A stretch of DNA of 64,000 bases from NCBI RefSeq assembly GCF_900299525.1, contig NZ_OMKA01000007.1, positions 1-64,000 of the forward strand, in the 5' to 3' direction. The stretch comes from Aquimarina sp. Aq78. GTDB taxonomy: Bacteria; Bacteroidota; Bacteroidia; Flavobacteriales; Flavobacteriaceae. Below, in pieces: positions 18,433 through 28,200 of this stretch; position 1 is the first letter of the stretch; every line of letters starts with the position of its first letter. Below the pieces are notes generated by a model. That model was not told the DNA's origin. It was given only the letters and a program-made list of their open reading frames with translations, and did no database searches. Both the position numbers and the translations under genes were made by a program.

Positions 18433-18527
18433 ACAACCGAAGAGAGACAACTCATATCCTCCTCATTTTGAATACAACTCTGAATTTCTTTTAAAATTTA
18501 CAAGGCAATAAATTCGTTTAAACGAGT

Positions 18528-19544
18528 TTATTTGATCTTTTCTATAATAACGGTCTCCTCTGTACAATTTTCTACACGGCTGTAAATTTTTACTATAAGG
18601 TAATCATAGTTATCTTGGTCATTAGAAGAAGGAGTCCTCTTATACTGCCTAGTTTCGCCGGGTTTTATAATAGCATCAATGCCGAAAGACACCAAAGACC
18701 CACCAGCTGCTACATCATCGTTATTGCCAAATTGATCATCTTTTGAGAGATAGTTTTGTACGCTAACATTAGTTAGATCTATATAGCCATCTCCTGTATT
18801 ATTCATATCCATTTCATATGTTAACTCATTAGTATCTGTTATCTTAAAATTAGTAACCGTGAGTTTGCCAAAATCTTCGCAAGACATTGCATCACCAATA
18901 TAGGTAAATAAAGGAGTAGTCTCAAAAGTGACACCTTTTACCGTTACCACAACTGGCCCTGTAGTTGCATCTGGCGCAATTACTGTAATACTTTTAATAG
19001 AAGCATGTTTTACTATTGCTTCAACACCATTAAAAGTAACCTTATTTTCTTCTTTAATCTCACTAAAACCATTTCCTTTAATCCAAATATTCGTACCTAC
19101 AAACCCTTCAGTAATGGATAAGGAAGCTACATCTATGGCCTGATCTGTTGTAAAACTAAAGATTCCACTTTCAGCTGTACCATTGTTGCCATCTTTGGCA
19201 ATGACTTTCCAATAGTATTGGGTAGTTTCGCTTAACTCTTCTGTTGCTTCAAATTGTGTATCTTTTATATTTTCTTTATATAATTTGGGGTTTTCTTCTG
19301 CACCCAAATACAGATCATATGTTACTGTATCACCATCTGGATCTGTAGCGGCTTGCCAACTAAAGGTAGGAAGTAACTCTACATCTTCAGTTTTATCTGC
19401 AACCGCAATCAATGAGAATGCTGCTGGTGGGGTATTTAGCTTTTCTGTGTTTGGCTTTGTATTATCATCATCGTTACTACAAGACAAAAAGAGGATACTA
19501 CATAGCAGTAGATTACATAGTATTTTAATACTGTTGTTTTTCAT
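18528..19544 (-). CDS. Lipoprotein with FN3-like, IPT/TIG and CARDB-like domains
   Basis: A 338-residue lipoprotein from the ATG at 19544. The signal and lipobox (SILFLSCSNDDD) nearly copy those of the Kelch lipoprotein. One FN3-like domain follows (FSWQAATDPDGDTVTYDLYL). Then comes an IPT/TIG domain (about 140-225; TEGFVGTNIWIKGNGFS, ITVIAPDATTGPVVVTV), an immunoglobulin-like fold common in surface proteins. The last 110 residues resemble a CARDB-like beta domain with NNTGDGYIDLTNVSV. It probably sits on the cell surface in adhesion or polymer binding. A longer reading to 19619 would cross the upstream palindrome and is not preferred. Confidence 0.85.
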   Translation of the reverse strand: MKNNSIKILCNLLLCSILFLSCSNDDDNTKPNTEKLNTPPAAFSLIAVADKTEDVELLPTFSWQAATDPDGDTVTYDLYLGAEENPKLYKENIKDTQFEATEELSETTQYYWKVIAKDGNNGTAESGIFSFTTDQAIDVASLSITEGFVGTNIWIKGNGFSEIKEENKVTFNGVEAIVKHASIKSITVIAPDATTGPVVVTVKGVTFETTPLFTYIGDAMSCEDFGKLTVTNFKITDTNELTYEMDMNNTGDGYIDLTNVSVQNYLSKDDQFGNNDDVAAGGSLVSFGIDAIIKPGETRQYKRTPSSNDQDNYDYLIVKIYSRVENCTEETVIIEKIK

Positions 19545-19560
19545 AGTTTTAATTTTCACA

Positions 19561-19581
19561 TTATTTGACGTGTCAAAATAA
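19561..19581. promoter_or_regulatory. Palindromic operator candidate upstream of the IPT/TIG lipoprotein gene
   Basis: TTATTTGAC-GT-GTCAAAATAA is the same inverted repeat as at 16031-16052 with one T missing from the left arm. It starts 17 bp upstream of the ATG at 19544. Downstream sequence (ACTATTGATTCAAT, CAGTCAATTACGCTATAA) is also conserved with the other two copies. Confidence 0.6.
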
Positions 19582-19737
19582 CTAAAACCTACTCTCACTA
19601 TTGATTCAATCAACATCACAAATCAGTCAATTACGCTATAAAAACCTTTTTACTATTGACTGATATGCAATAATTGAGTAAAAAGAAAAAAAAACCATTT
19701 GTGAAATTAGCCCTGTAATAATTAGAGTTATAAAAGA

Positions 19738-19768
19738 AATGCTCATTAAAATCACATTAATGAGCATT
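19738..19768 (-). terminator. Terminator of the leucine-rich repeat lipoprotein gene
   Basis: A perfect 12-bp stem AATGCTCATTAA/TTAATGAGCATT with a 7-nt loop is followed on the minus strand by TCTTTTAT. It lies about 70 bp after the stop at 19837 and is the positional equivalent of the hairpin at 14315-14344. Confidence 0.75.
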
Positions 19769-19836
19769 CTGGTCAATAGTATTGGGGGGAAGAGGACAAA
19801 TTTAATCCAATTTAGGTATTTTGGTTATAATACTGC

Positions 19837-21462
19837 TTAGTTACATATGGTTTTATAAGTAACACTATCATCTTTTCCCCATTCGCTTAAATAGGTAGCT
19901 GCAGGATCATCTACCTGGATACAGTTTAATAAGGAATTGTTTTGTGTAGAAACCTTCATATTAGCATTATTGCCATTTTTTACATTTAAACTAGATAATT
20001 GATTCGCACCACAATATAGCGTTACTAAAGCTGTGTTGTTGCTTACATCTAAACTACTCAATTCATTTGCCCAGCAATCTAGAAGCACTAAAGCTGTGTT
20101 GTTACTTACATCTAAGCTAGATAATTGATTTCTATGACAATGTAGATATTCTAAAGCTGTGTTATTGCTCACATCTAAGCTACTTAATTGATTAGTGTGG
20201 CACCATAGTTTTTCTAAAGCTGTATTGTTACTTACATCTAAACTACTTAATTGATTATTATAAAAATGTAGACGTTTTAAAGCTGTGTTCTTACTTACAT
20301 CTATACTAGATAATTGATTACTGTGGCACCATAGTTCTTCTAAAGCTGTGTTGTTACTTACATCTAAACTACTCAATTGATTTGCCCAGCAATCTAGAAC
20401 CACTAAAGCTGTGTTGTTAGCTACATCTAAGCTAGACAATTGATTTCTATAACAAGATAGCTCTACTAAAGCTGTGTTGTTACTTACATCTAAACTACTC
20501 AATTGATTTCTATAACAAGATAGCTCTACTAAAGCTGTGTTATTGCTTACATCTATACTACTTAATGGATTATAACTACAATTTAGACGTTTTAAAGTTA
20601 TGTTCTTACTTACATCTATACTAGATAATCGATTACCAGAACAATATAGAGCTACTAAAGCTGTGTTGTTACTTACATCTAAACTACTCAATCGATTACC
20701 AGAACAAGATAGATGCCTTAAAGCTGTGTTGTTACTTACATCTAAACTACTCAATTGATTTACCCAGCAATATAATCTTTCTAAAGCTGTGTTGTTACTT
20801 ACATCTAAACTACTCAATTGATTATAATCACAATGTAGAACTTCTAAAGCTGCGCTGTTACTTACATCTAAATTAGATAATTGATTTTCTGAACAGTCTA
20901 ACTCAACCAAACTAGTAAAATACTCGATACCTGATACATTGCTAATGTCTTTTGATATGATATCCAAGCTTTCAACCACTTTTGCTTCCTCTATAGATAT
21001 TTCATTGTCATCATTGGTATCAATTTTTGGATCATAAGACAATAACGCTTTCTTAAAATTGGCATCCGAAAAAATAATGATGTTAGAAATTGTAATTTCT
21101 ATTGAAGCTTCTTTAATAATCTCACCATTCTTTACCACAGCAGTAGCCGTTAGTTTAGGATTGACCTCATAATCAAATTTGCTACCATCTTTTACGGTAA
21201 GTTTCCCTGTTTTAGAATCAATGGCAATAGCATCTTCGGGGTTTTGGGTTTTTATACTATACACCAACTCCCCTTGATTGGTCGTGGCTTCTATTTTACC
21301 CAGTTCTTCACCTGTTTGAAGATTATCTTTGATGGTTGCTAAAAAGTCTTTAACGGTAACGGTTGTAACCACACCCACAGAGTTATCATCTTTACTACAA
21401 GACACAAAGAGAATACTACATAACAGTATATTGTATAGTATTATAATATTATTTTTTTTCAT
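19837..21462 (-). CDS. Leucine-rich repeat lipoprotein with cadherin-like N-terminus
   Basis: A 541-residue lipoprotein from the ATG at 21462, with lipobox SILFVSCSKDD. Residues about 35-130 look like a cadherin-type domain (IDSKTGKLTVKDGSKFDYE). Next is a short EF-hand-like stretch (DTNDDNEISIEEA). Fourteen 21-residue leucine-rich repeats follow, with consensus SSLDVSNNTALxxLxCxxNQL. At DNA level these are 63-bp tandem repeats (about 19990-20880). Variation is concentrated in the xxLxCxx positions, as in a binding surface. The C-terminus is a short non-repeat segment with two cysteines; no type IX sorting domain is seen. It shares promoter, signal and 3' region with the Kelch gene. Confidence 0.88.
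   Translation of the reverse strand: MKKNNIIILYNILLCSILFVSCSKDDNSVGVVTTVTVKDFLATIKDNLQTGEELGKIEATTNQGELVYSIKTQNPEDAIAIDSKTGKLTVKDGSKFDYEVNPKLTATAVVKNGEIIKEASIEITISNIIIFSDANFKKALLSYDPKIDTNDDNEISIEEAKVVESLDIISKDISNVSGIEYFTSLVELDCSENQLSNLDVSNSAALEVLHCDYNQLSSLDVSNNTALERLYCWVNQLSSLDVSNNTALRHLSCSGNRLSSLDVSNNTALVALYCSGNRLSSIDVSKNITLKRLNCSYNPLSSIDVSNNTALVELSCYRNQLSSLDVSNNTALVELSCYRNQLSSLDVANNTALVVLDCWANQLSSLDVSNNTALEELWCHSNQLSSIDVSKNTALKRLHFYNNQLSSLDVSNNTALEKLWCHTNQLSSLDVSNNTALEYLHCHRNQLSSLDVSNNTALVLLDCWANELSSLDVSNNTALVTLYCGANQLSSLNVKNGNNANMKVSTQNNSLLNCIQVDDPAATYLSEWGKDDSVTYKTICN
19990..20880 (-). repeat. 63-bp tandem repeats coding for leucine-rich repeats
   Basis: The unit contains TTACTTACATCTAAACTA and recurs fourteen times with small changes. 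Adjacent units encoding SCYRNQL (around 20440-20540) are nearly identical, suggesting recent copy-number change. The repeats are in frame with the lipoprotein gene. Confidence 0.85.
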
Positions 21463-21802
21463 CGTTTTAATTTTTATATTATTTGATGAGTCAAAATAAC
21501 TACAATCCACTATCATTATTGATTCAATATGCAGCACTAATCGATCAATTATGCTATAAAAACTTGTGCAGATAACCGGTACGCAATAATCGGTCAGGAG
21601 GTATCACAAATCGTTTAAAACACTTATATATAATATAAACAGATACTTTTGTGACTTGAAGAATATTAGGAGGCATTAGTGGTTTTTGGTGTCTTTTTTC
21701 ATGGGTAACTTGCCTCTATAGACTATGGTATAGCTACCATCTCAGGTTACTAATTTTAAAAAATAGTTTTTAGGTATTCTATGCATACTGTATCTTCGTA
21801 TT
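21463..21802. other. Intergenic region with divergent control sequences
   Basis: This 340-bp gap holds the palindrome for the leftward lipoprotein gene. It also holds a copy of the promoter block found at 16141-16215, including TACTTTTG at 21644-21651, reading rightwards towards rnhB. No further gene was seen. Confidence 0.6.
21479..21499. promoter_or_regulatory. Palindromic operator candidate upstream of the leucine-rich repeat gene
   Basis: TTATTTGATGAGTCAAAATAA is the third copy of the inverted repeat seen at 16031 and 19561, again 17 bp upstream of the ATG (21462). The left arm is more diverged. Confidence 0.55.
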
Positions 21803-22405
21803 ATGCTTACATTAAAACTAAATCCTGATCTTCTCGAATGCGGTACTGATGAAGCCGGCCGGGGATGCCTGGCAGGTCCTGTCACAGCAGCTGCGGTAAT
21901 TTTACCAGATGATTTCAATAATTCGATTCTTAACGATTCAAAACAACTTACCGAAGCCAAAAGAAATCTATTAAAACCTATAATAGAAGACTCCTCTTTG
22001 ACCTATGGTGTGACACATATTTTTATGGAAGAGATTGATGAGATTAATATTTTAAATGCTTCAATTCTAGCTATGCAAAGATCAATCGAGCAATTAAAAC
22101 CTCAACCAGAACATATCATTGTAGACGGAAATAGGTTTAAGCCATATCATAATATACCCTATACTTGCGTTATTAAGGGAGACGGAAAATATTTAAACAT
22201 TGCAGCAGCCTCTGTATTGGCAAAAACATATCGTGATGAGTTTATGGAAAAAATACATGAAGAGTTCCCTATGTACAACTGGAAAAAGAATAAAGGATAT
22301 CCAACAGTAGAACATCGAGATGCCATTCGTAAATATGGTATTACCAAATATCACAGGAAAAGCTTTAGGTTATTACCAGAACAACTTACACTAGATCTTA
22401 AATAA
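21803..22405 (+). CDS. rnhB: Ribonuclease HII
   Basis: A 200-residue enzyme that cleaves the RNA strand of RNA-DNA hybrids and single ribonucleotides in DNA. The family signature is complete: [15 protein letters not shown] gives catalytic Asp16 and Glu17, IIVDGNRF gives Asp108, and [15 protein letters not shown] and the [10 protein letters not shown] segment follow. Length is normal. A copy of the TACTTTTG promoter block lies about 150 bp upstream. A lipoprotein gene follows 137 bp downstream on the same strand. Confidence 0.96.
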   Translation: MLTLKLNPDLLECGTDEAGRGCLAGPVTAAAVILPDDFNNSILNDSKQLTEAKRNLLKPIIEDSSLTYGVTHIFMEEIDEINILNASILAMQRSIEQLKPQPEHIIVDGNRFKPYHNIPYTCVIKGDGKYLNIAAASVLAKTYRDEFMEKIHEEFPMYNWKKNKGYPTVEHRDAIRKYGITKYHRKSFRLLPEQLTLDLK

Positions 22406-22542
22406 TTATATCTTTGACGCTTACGGGAGAAAAACTCCAATTATATTTCGATCATTAAACAAGAATATCTATTTTGCAAACCAGGAAATTGAACTTTTTT
22501 ATTTTGATAACTGAATTCAGGAATACAAAACGCATCGGCATA

Positions 22543-25011
22543 ATGAAAAAAATAGTTGCAGTTCTCTTAGTTTTTATTGCTATTTCTTGTGACGATACAT
22601 CGAAAAAATCAAATTCTTTACTGGATCATATTCCAAGAGATACCCAAATCATTATAAAAATTAATGACCTTGATGGTGCTACCAGTAAATTAAGGGATAA
22701 TAATTTTATCAAAAACAATAATCAGATCGCTTTTTTTGAATACTTCAAAAACTTGTCTATCCTAGATCAAACTCATAAAACTGAAAGTATATTATGTTTC
22801 TCTCCACTAGGAAAAAACGATTATGAATATACTTATATTTCAAAATTTGACCCTTCTGTAATCAATGCCGATTCACTGAACACAAAACAGATTGAAACTA
22901 TAAATTATTCTGAGAATACCATTTATAAAGTTACATCAAAAGGAAAATCATTTTTTGCTACCCGACAAGATAGTCTGCTTATCGCCTCTTCGTCTCAATT
23001 ATTGATCGAAAATGCAATACGAATGCAAGCTGCTCCAATTCCTATTGATAAAGATTTACAAAAAGTATATGAAGTTTCTGGTACCGAGAATACACTATCT
23101 GTGCTGGTCAATGGAAAAAAACTACAAAACATCCACAACACTTTGTTGCCTAATACAGATCTGGAAAGTTTGAAAAATTTTAGCGGTTGGATATCTGCAG
23201 ATGCTACTATAGGACAAGATGCAATGTACCTGGATGGCATTGCTATAGAAAAAGATTCGCTATCCAGTACCATTGGGATTTTTGATAACACTATCGCTCA
23301 AGAAAATAAGATTTCGAAAGTTACACCTGTTACCGCAAAAGGGTTTATCTCTTATACTTATGATGATTTTGATGTATTGAAAAAAAATCTATCTATGGCA
23401 CAGGACAGGGAGTTAGAAGATATCCCTGGAGATCTTGATGATATATTATCAGGTGTTTCTGAAATAGGCATGATTTTTCTGGACAAAGAAAACATATTAG
23501 TTCTAAACTCTCTAAGTCCCGAAACTGCTCAAGAAAGTTTGGCAGGAGACAAAATAGATACCTATAGAAATACACCAATATACAGTTATAAAAGTTCCTC
23601 TACTTTTTCTCAAGTCCTTAATCCTTTGGTTAGCGATTTTGATGCCAAGTATTATTTTGTTCGGGATGATTTTATCATTTTCGGATCTTCTACCAAGGCT
23701 CTTAGAGATGTTATTGCCAATATCCTGAATCAGACATTACTCCATGATCAAGAGTATTACAAAGCAACTATAAAAGATTTATCTGATGAATCTTCGATAT
23801 TAATAGCAGGTAATATCAAAAACATAAAAGAATATATATCTGAAAATGTTGAAGAAGAATATTCATCACAATGGGAAGCTCTTAAAAATAAAGGATATCA
23901 AATAGGAATAGTACAGGTTATAAAAGAAAATGATTTTGCTCATGTACATAGCATCTTACAAAAAAACAGAGCTAAAGGGGCGGCAACATCTGTGATGCAA
24001 ACTGCATCAACCACTTTAGAGAACAAGGTACTAACCAAACCCATTCTTGTTAAAAACCACAGAACCAAAGGCATGGATGTAGCAGTACAGGACATCGAAA
24101 ACAACCTATATCTAATTTCTGATAAAGGTGCCATTTTCTGGAAAAAACAAATCGATGGTGAAATACTCGGCGATATTCAACAAATAGATATCTACAAAAA
24201 TGGCAGATATCAACTATTATTTAGTACTGCTAATACCATGTACCTGATTGATCGTGATGGAAAAGATGTAAAACCATATCCTAAGACATTTGAAAAACCA
24301 ATTACACAACCACTCGCACTATTTGATTATGATAAAAGCAAACGTTATCGTATTGTTATTACCCAGGGTAATGAAATAAAAATGTTTGATGCTGAAGCAA
24401 AAGCTGTAACTGGATTTAGGTTTAAAAACACAGAAACAGATCTTATTTTACCGCCGAAACATATTAGAATTGGAACCAAAGATTATATTTTACTTTCCGA
24501 AAAAAATGGAAAGTTAACGATCCTAGATCGACTAGGTAAACCACGAGTTAATGTAAAAGAAAAAGTTGATTTTTCTAAAAACGAATGGTATCAATATCTA
24601 AACAAATTTACATCCACCACCAAAAGCGGAAAATTAATTCAAGTACAAAATGATGGTAATGCTGTAGAACAAAATCTAAGTTTACACGAGGATAATAGAA
24701 TGGTAGCTACCAATAAGACCTTGGTTACTTTTTCTGAAAATAAACTTACCATAAAAGGCAAAACCCTTGAACTCGATTTTGGAGTATACACAGAACCTAA
24801 ACTTTATTTTATTAATAATAAGATTTATGTTACCATTACAGATATACAAGCCAAAAAAGTATACTTATACGATAGCAATGCAGAGTTATTTCCTAATTTC
24901 CCGGTATATGGTAATTCTGTACTAAGTTTAGGCAATATGGATAAAGATCCTAATCTAGAATTTGTAGTTCAGGGAGAAGAAAATGGCGTGCTCATCTACC
25001 AAATAAATTAA
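22543..25011 (+). CDS. Large lipoprotein with DUF3352-like N-terminus and propeller-like C-terminus
   Basis: An 822-residue lipoprotein from the ATG at 22543 (MKKIVAVLLVFIAISC); the longer reading from 22474 would bury the signal peptide. The N-terminal 450 residues alternate short strands and helices and begin LLDHIPRDTQIIIKINDL, reminiscent of DUF3352 proteins. The C-terminal 330 residues have recurring blades (GEILGDIQQIDIYKNGRYQ, LGNMDKDPNLEFVVQG) like a PQQ or FG-GAP propeller. No function is known to me. It follows rnhB, a pairing I recall in other flavobacteria, and ends before a strong hairpin. Confidence 0.8.
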   Translation: MKKIVAVLLVFIAISCDDTSKKSNSLLDHIPRDTQIIIKINDLDGATSKLRDNNFIKNNNQIAFFEYFKNLSILDQTHKTESILCFSPLGKNDYEYTYISKFDPSVINADSLNTKQIETINYSENTIYKVTSKGKSFFATRQDSLLIASSSQLLIENAIRMQAAPIPIDKDLQKVYEVSGTENTLSVLVNGKKLQNIHNTLLPNTDLESLKNFSGWISADATIGQDAMYLDGIAIEKDSLSSTIGIFDNTIAQENKISKVTPVTAKGFISYTYDDFDVLKKNLSMAQDRELEDIPGDLDDILSGVSEIGMIFLDKENILVLNSLSPETAQESLAGDKIDTYRNTPIYSYKSSSTFSQVLNPLVSDFDAKYYFVRDDFIIFGSSTKALRDVIANILNQTLLHDQEYYKATIKDLSDESSILIAGNIKNIKEYISENVEEEYSSQWEALKNKGYQIGIVQVIKENDFAHVHSILQKNRAKGAATSVMQTASTTLENKVLTKPILVKNHRTKGMDVAVQDIENNLYLISDKGAIFWKKQIDGEILGDIQQIDIYKNGRYQLLFSTANTMYLIDRDGKDVKPYPKTFEKPITQPLALFDYDKSKRYRIVITQGNEIKMFDAEAKAVTGFRFKNTETDLILPPKHIRIGTKDYILLSEKNGKLTILDRLGKPRVNVKEKVDFSKNEWYQYLNKFTSTTKSGKLIQVQNDGNAVEQNLSLHEDNRMVATNKTLVTFSENKLTIKGKTLELDFGVYTEPKLYFINNKIYVTITDIQAKKVYLYDSNAELFPNFPVYGNSVLSLGNMDKDPNLEFVVQGEENGVLIYQIN

Positions 25012-25035
25012 TCCATTGTTAAAAAAATAACAATA

Positions 25036-25071
25036 GTAGAAAATCCAAAATTTAGATTTTGGATTTTCTAC
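25036..25071 (+). terminator. Strong hairpin after the DUF3352-like lipoprotein gene
   Basis: A perfect 16-bp stem GTAGAAAATCCAAAAT/ATTTTGGATTTTCTAC with loop TTAG lies 25 bp past the stop codon. No T run follows, so it may be a 3' stabiliser or an inefficient terminator. Confidence 0.6.
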
Positions 25072-25296
25072 TCACAGAACTCATTTTACACATAAAACCA
25101 TAACACATAAGGCTTTACTAATTCTCCCTATACTACTTTAAAGAAATAAACTAATATATTCTCCTTAACATTAAATTAAGATTTCATGTAAATTATTATT
25201 ATTTTATGTTAAATATCATTTTGAAGGCACTAAATTTCATTATTAGGAGTTGTACAGCCAACGACACAAATTTACTAACACAAACCAAACTCAATT

Positions 25297-28200
25297 ATGA
25301 AAACAAGTATTTTTAACAAAATACTGGTACTCACGTTTTTACTCGTGAGTATTAGTGTTAATGCACAACTATGGAGTCCCATATCTCCTGCAAAAGCACA
25401 AGCCAAATCCAAAGAGCTTAGAAAAACAACTCCAACTAAGTATCAACTATTTAATTTAAACACTACAGAGTTAAGATCTATCTTGCAACGTACACCATCA
25501 AGGGTACAGCAAAAAAGTTCAAGTATTGTAATCCAACTCCCAACTGCAAAAGGAGTATTACAAAAATTTAGAATTCTTGAAGCTTCTGTTCTTGAAGAAG
25601 GACTAGCAAAACGATTTCCCAGTATCCAATCTTTTGTTGGTTATGGGATTGATGACCCTACATCTATTGCCAGATTTAGTTTTTCTAAAATTGGTTTACA
25701 CGCCATGATAACTTCAGGAAATCATTCAACTATTTACATCGATCCATATACAAAAGATAAAGGAAGTTATATCTGTTATGCTAAAGCAGACTTACCTGCA
25801 GATCCTAATAGTTTTGAATGTCTTGTTGAAGAAAACGTTAAATCAAACTTTTCTAATCAGCAATTCAATGCTTTAAAAAATGCTAATGACGGTAAGTTAA
25901 GAACATTTAGACTAGCTATCGCATGTACTGGGGAATATTCACAATTTCATATAAACAACCAAGGAATAAGTTCGGGTGCTTCTGATCAGGTAAAAAAAGA
26001 AGCTGTACTTTCTGCTGTAAATACTACTATGACTAGAGTAAATGGTATTTTTGAAAGAGACCTTGCTTTAACCATGGTATTGGTAAATAATAATACAGAT
26101 ATTATTTTTCTAGATGCAAATACTGACAACTTAAGTAACAGTAATGCTGGTGCATTAATCAATGAAAGTCAGACTGTTTGTGACAATGCAATAGGTTTTA
26201 ACAATTATGACATTGGACATGCATTTAGCACAGGAGGAGGAGGATTGGCGCAGCTTAGATCTCCTTGTACAAACTCTAAAGCACGAGGAATCACAGGAAG
26301 TGGTCGCCCTATCGGAGATGCATATGATGTAGATTATGTTGCCCATGAAATGGGACATCAATATGGTGGAAATCACACTCAAAATAATAGTTGCCAGAGA
26401 TCTAATGCATCTGTAGAGCCAGGAAGTGCTTCTACGATTATGGGGTATGCTGGTATTTGTACTCCAAACGTACAAAATAATAGTGATGCTTATTTTCATG
26501 CAATCAGTATCCAGGAAATGTGGCAGAATATTTCACAGGGAAACAGTACATGTGGTGCTCAAAGTAATACTGGTAATGCTGCTCCTACTGCCAATGCAGG
26601 ACAGGATTACACCATCCCGGCTTCGACTCCATTTGTATTAAAAGGTAATGGATCTGATGCTAATTCGGGGAATAATCTTACCTATTGCTGGGAGCAAATG
26701 GATGCACAACCTGCAACCATGCCACCTGTTGCTACGTCGACAAACGGTCCTGCTTTTAGATCTTTGACTCCAAATGCATCACCCGACAGATATATGCCAG
26801 CATTACCTACAGTTATTTCTGGACAAACGTCTTCTACCTGGGAGGTTGTTCCTTCTGTAAGCAGAACAATGAATTTTAGACTTACCGTAAGAGATAATGC
26901 ATCTGGTGGTGCTAGTAGTGCCAGCGACGATTCAAAAATAACAGTTGCAGGTGCAGCTGGGCCTTTTGTCGTTAATGCACCCAATACTAATGTTAACTGG
27001 GCTTCGGGATCTACACAAACCGTTACCTGGGATGTAGCAGGAACAACTGCTAATGGTATTAATGCTGCAAACGTAGATATTTTACTATCTACCGATGGAG
27101 GAAATACGTATACAACAACAATTGCTTCTGCAGTACCTAATGATGGTTCTCATAGCATCACTGTTCCAAATGCTGTAGGAACACAGAACAGAATAATGGT
27201 TCGAGGATCCGGAAACATTTTCTATGATATTTCTAATGCTAATTTTGAAATCTCTGGAGGAACTGGTGGAGATACTCAGGCACCAACAACTCCTGATGGT
27301 TTAGCTGCTTCAAATATCACACAAACTACTGTTGATCTTAACTGGAATGCTGCTACAGATAATGTGGGAGTTACAGGATATGATATCTATCAAGGGAATA
27401 CTGTAATTACAACAGTAACCTCTACTTCGCACCAGGTTACCGGGTTAACAGCTAATACATCATATAGTTTTAGAATAAAAGCTAAGGATGCAGCAGGTAA
27501 TGAATCTAATTTCAGTAATACTGCCAATGCTACTACGCTCTCGCAACCAGACACTCAGGCACCAACAACTCCTGCTAATTTAGCAGCTTCTAATATTACA
27601 AAGACGACTGTTGATCTTTCCTGGGATGCTTCTACTGATAATGTAGGTGTTAGCGGATATGATGTTTATAGAGGTACTACAGTGATCACAACCGTTACTA
27701 CTACTTCTTATCAGGCTACTGGATTATCACCAGATACTGCATATGACTTTAGTGTTAAGGCAAAAGATGCTTCGGGTAACGAATCTAGCGCCAGTAATAC
27801 TGTAAATATTACGACTCTTCCAGATACAGGAGGTTCTTCTTGTACCGGAGAGATTTCATCATTCCCATATACCGAAGGGTTCGAAAATACTCTTGGAGCA
27901 TGGAAACAGGCAACTGGAGATGATTTTAACTGGACTGTAGACGCTAACGGAACTCCATCAAGAAACACTGGACCTTCTAGTGCTGTAGAAGGAGCTTATT
28001 ATGTATATATGGAATCGTCTACACCTAATTACTCAACCAAAAGAGCGATTCTTAATTCTCCTTGTTTTGATTTGACGGCTCAAACAAAAGCTAATTTCTC
28101 ATTTAAGTATCATATGTATGGTGCTTCGACTATGGGTAGCTTAGCATTAGAAGCGAGTAATGACAATGGTGCTACATGGACTTCAGTTTGGTCTAAATCA

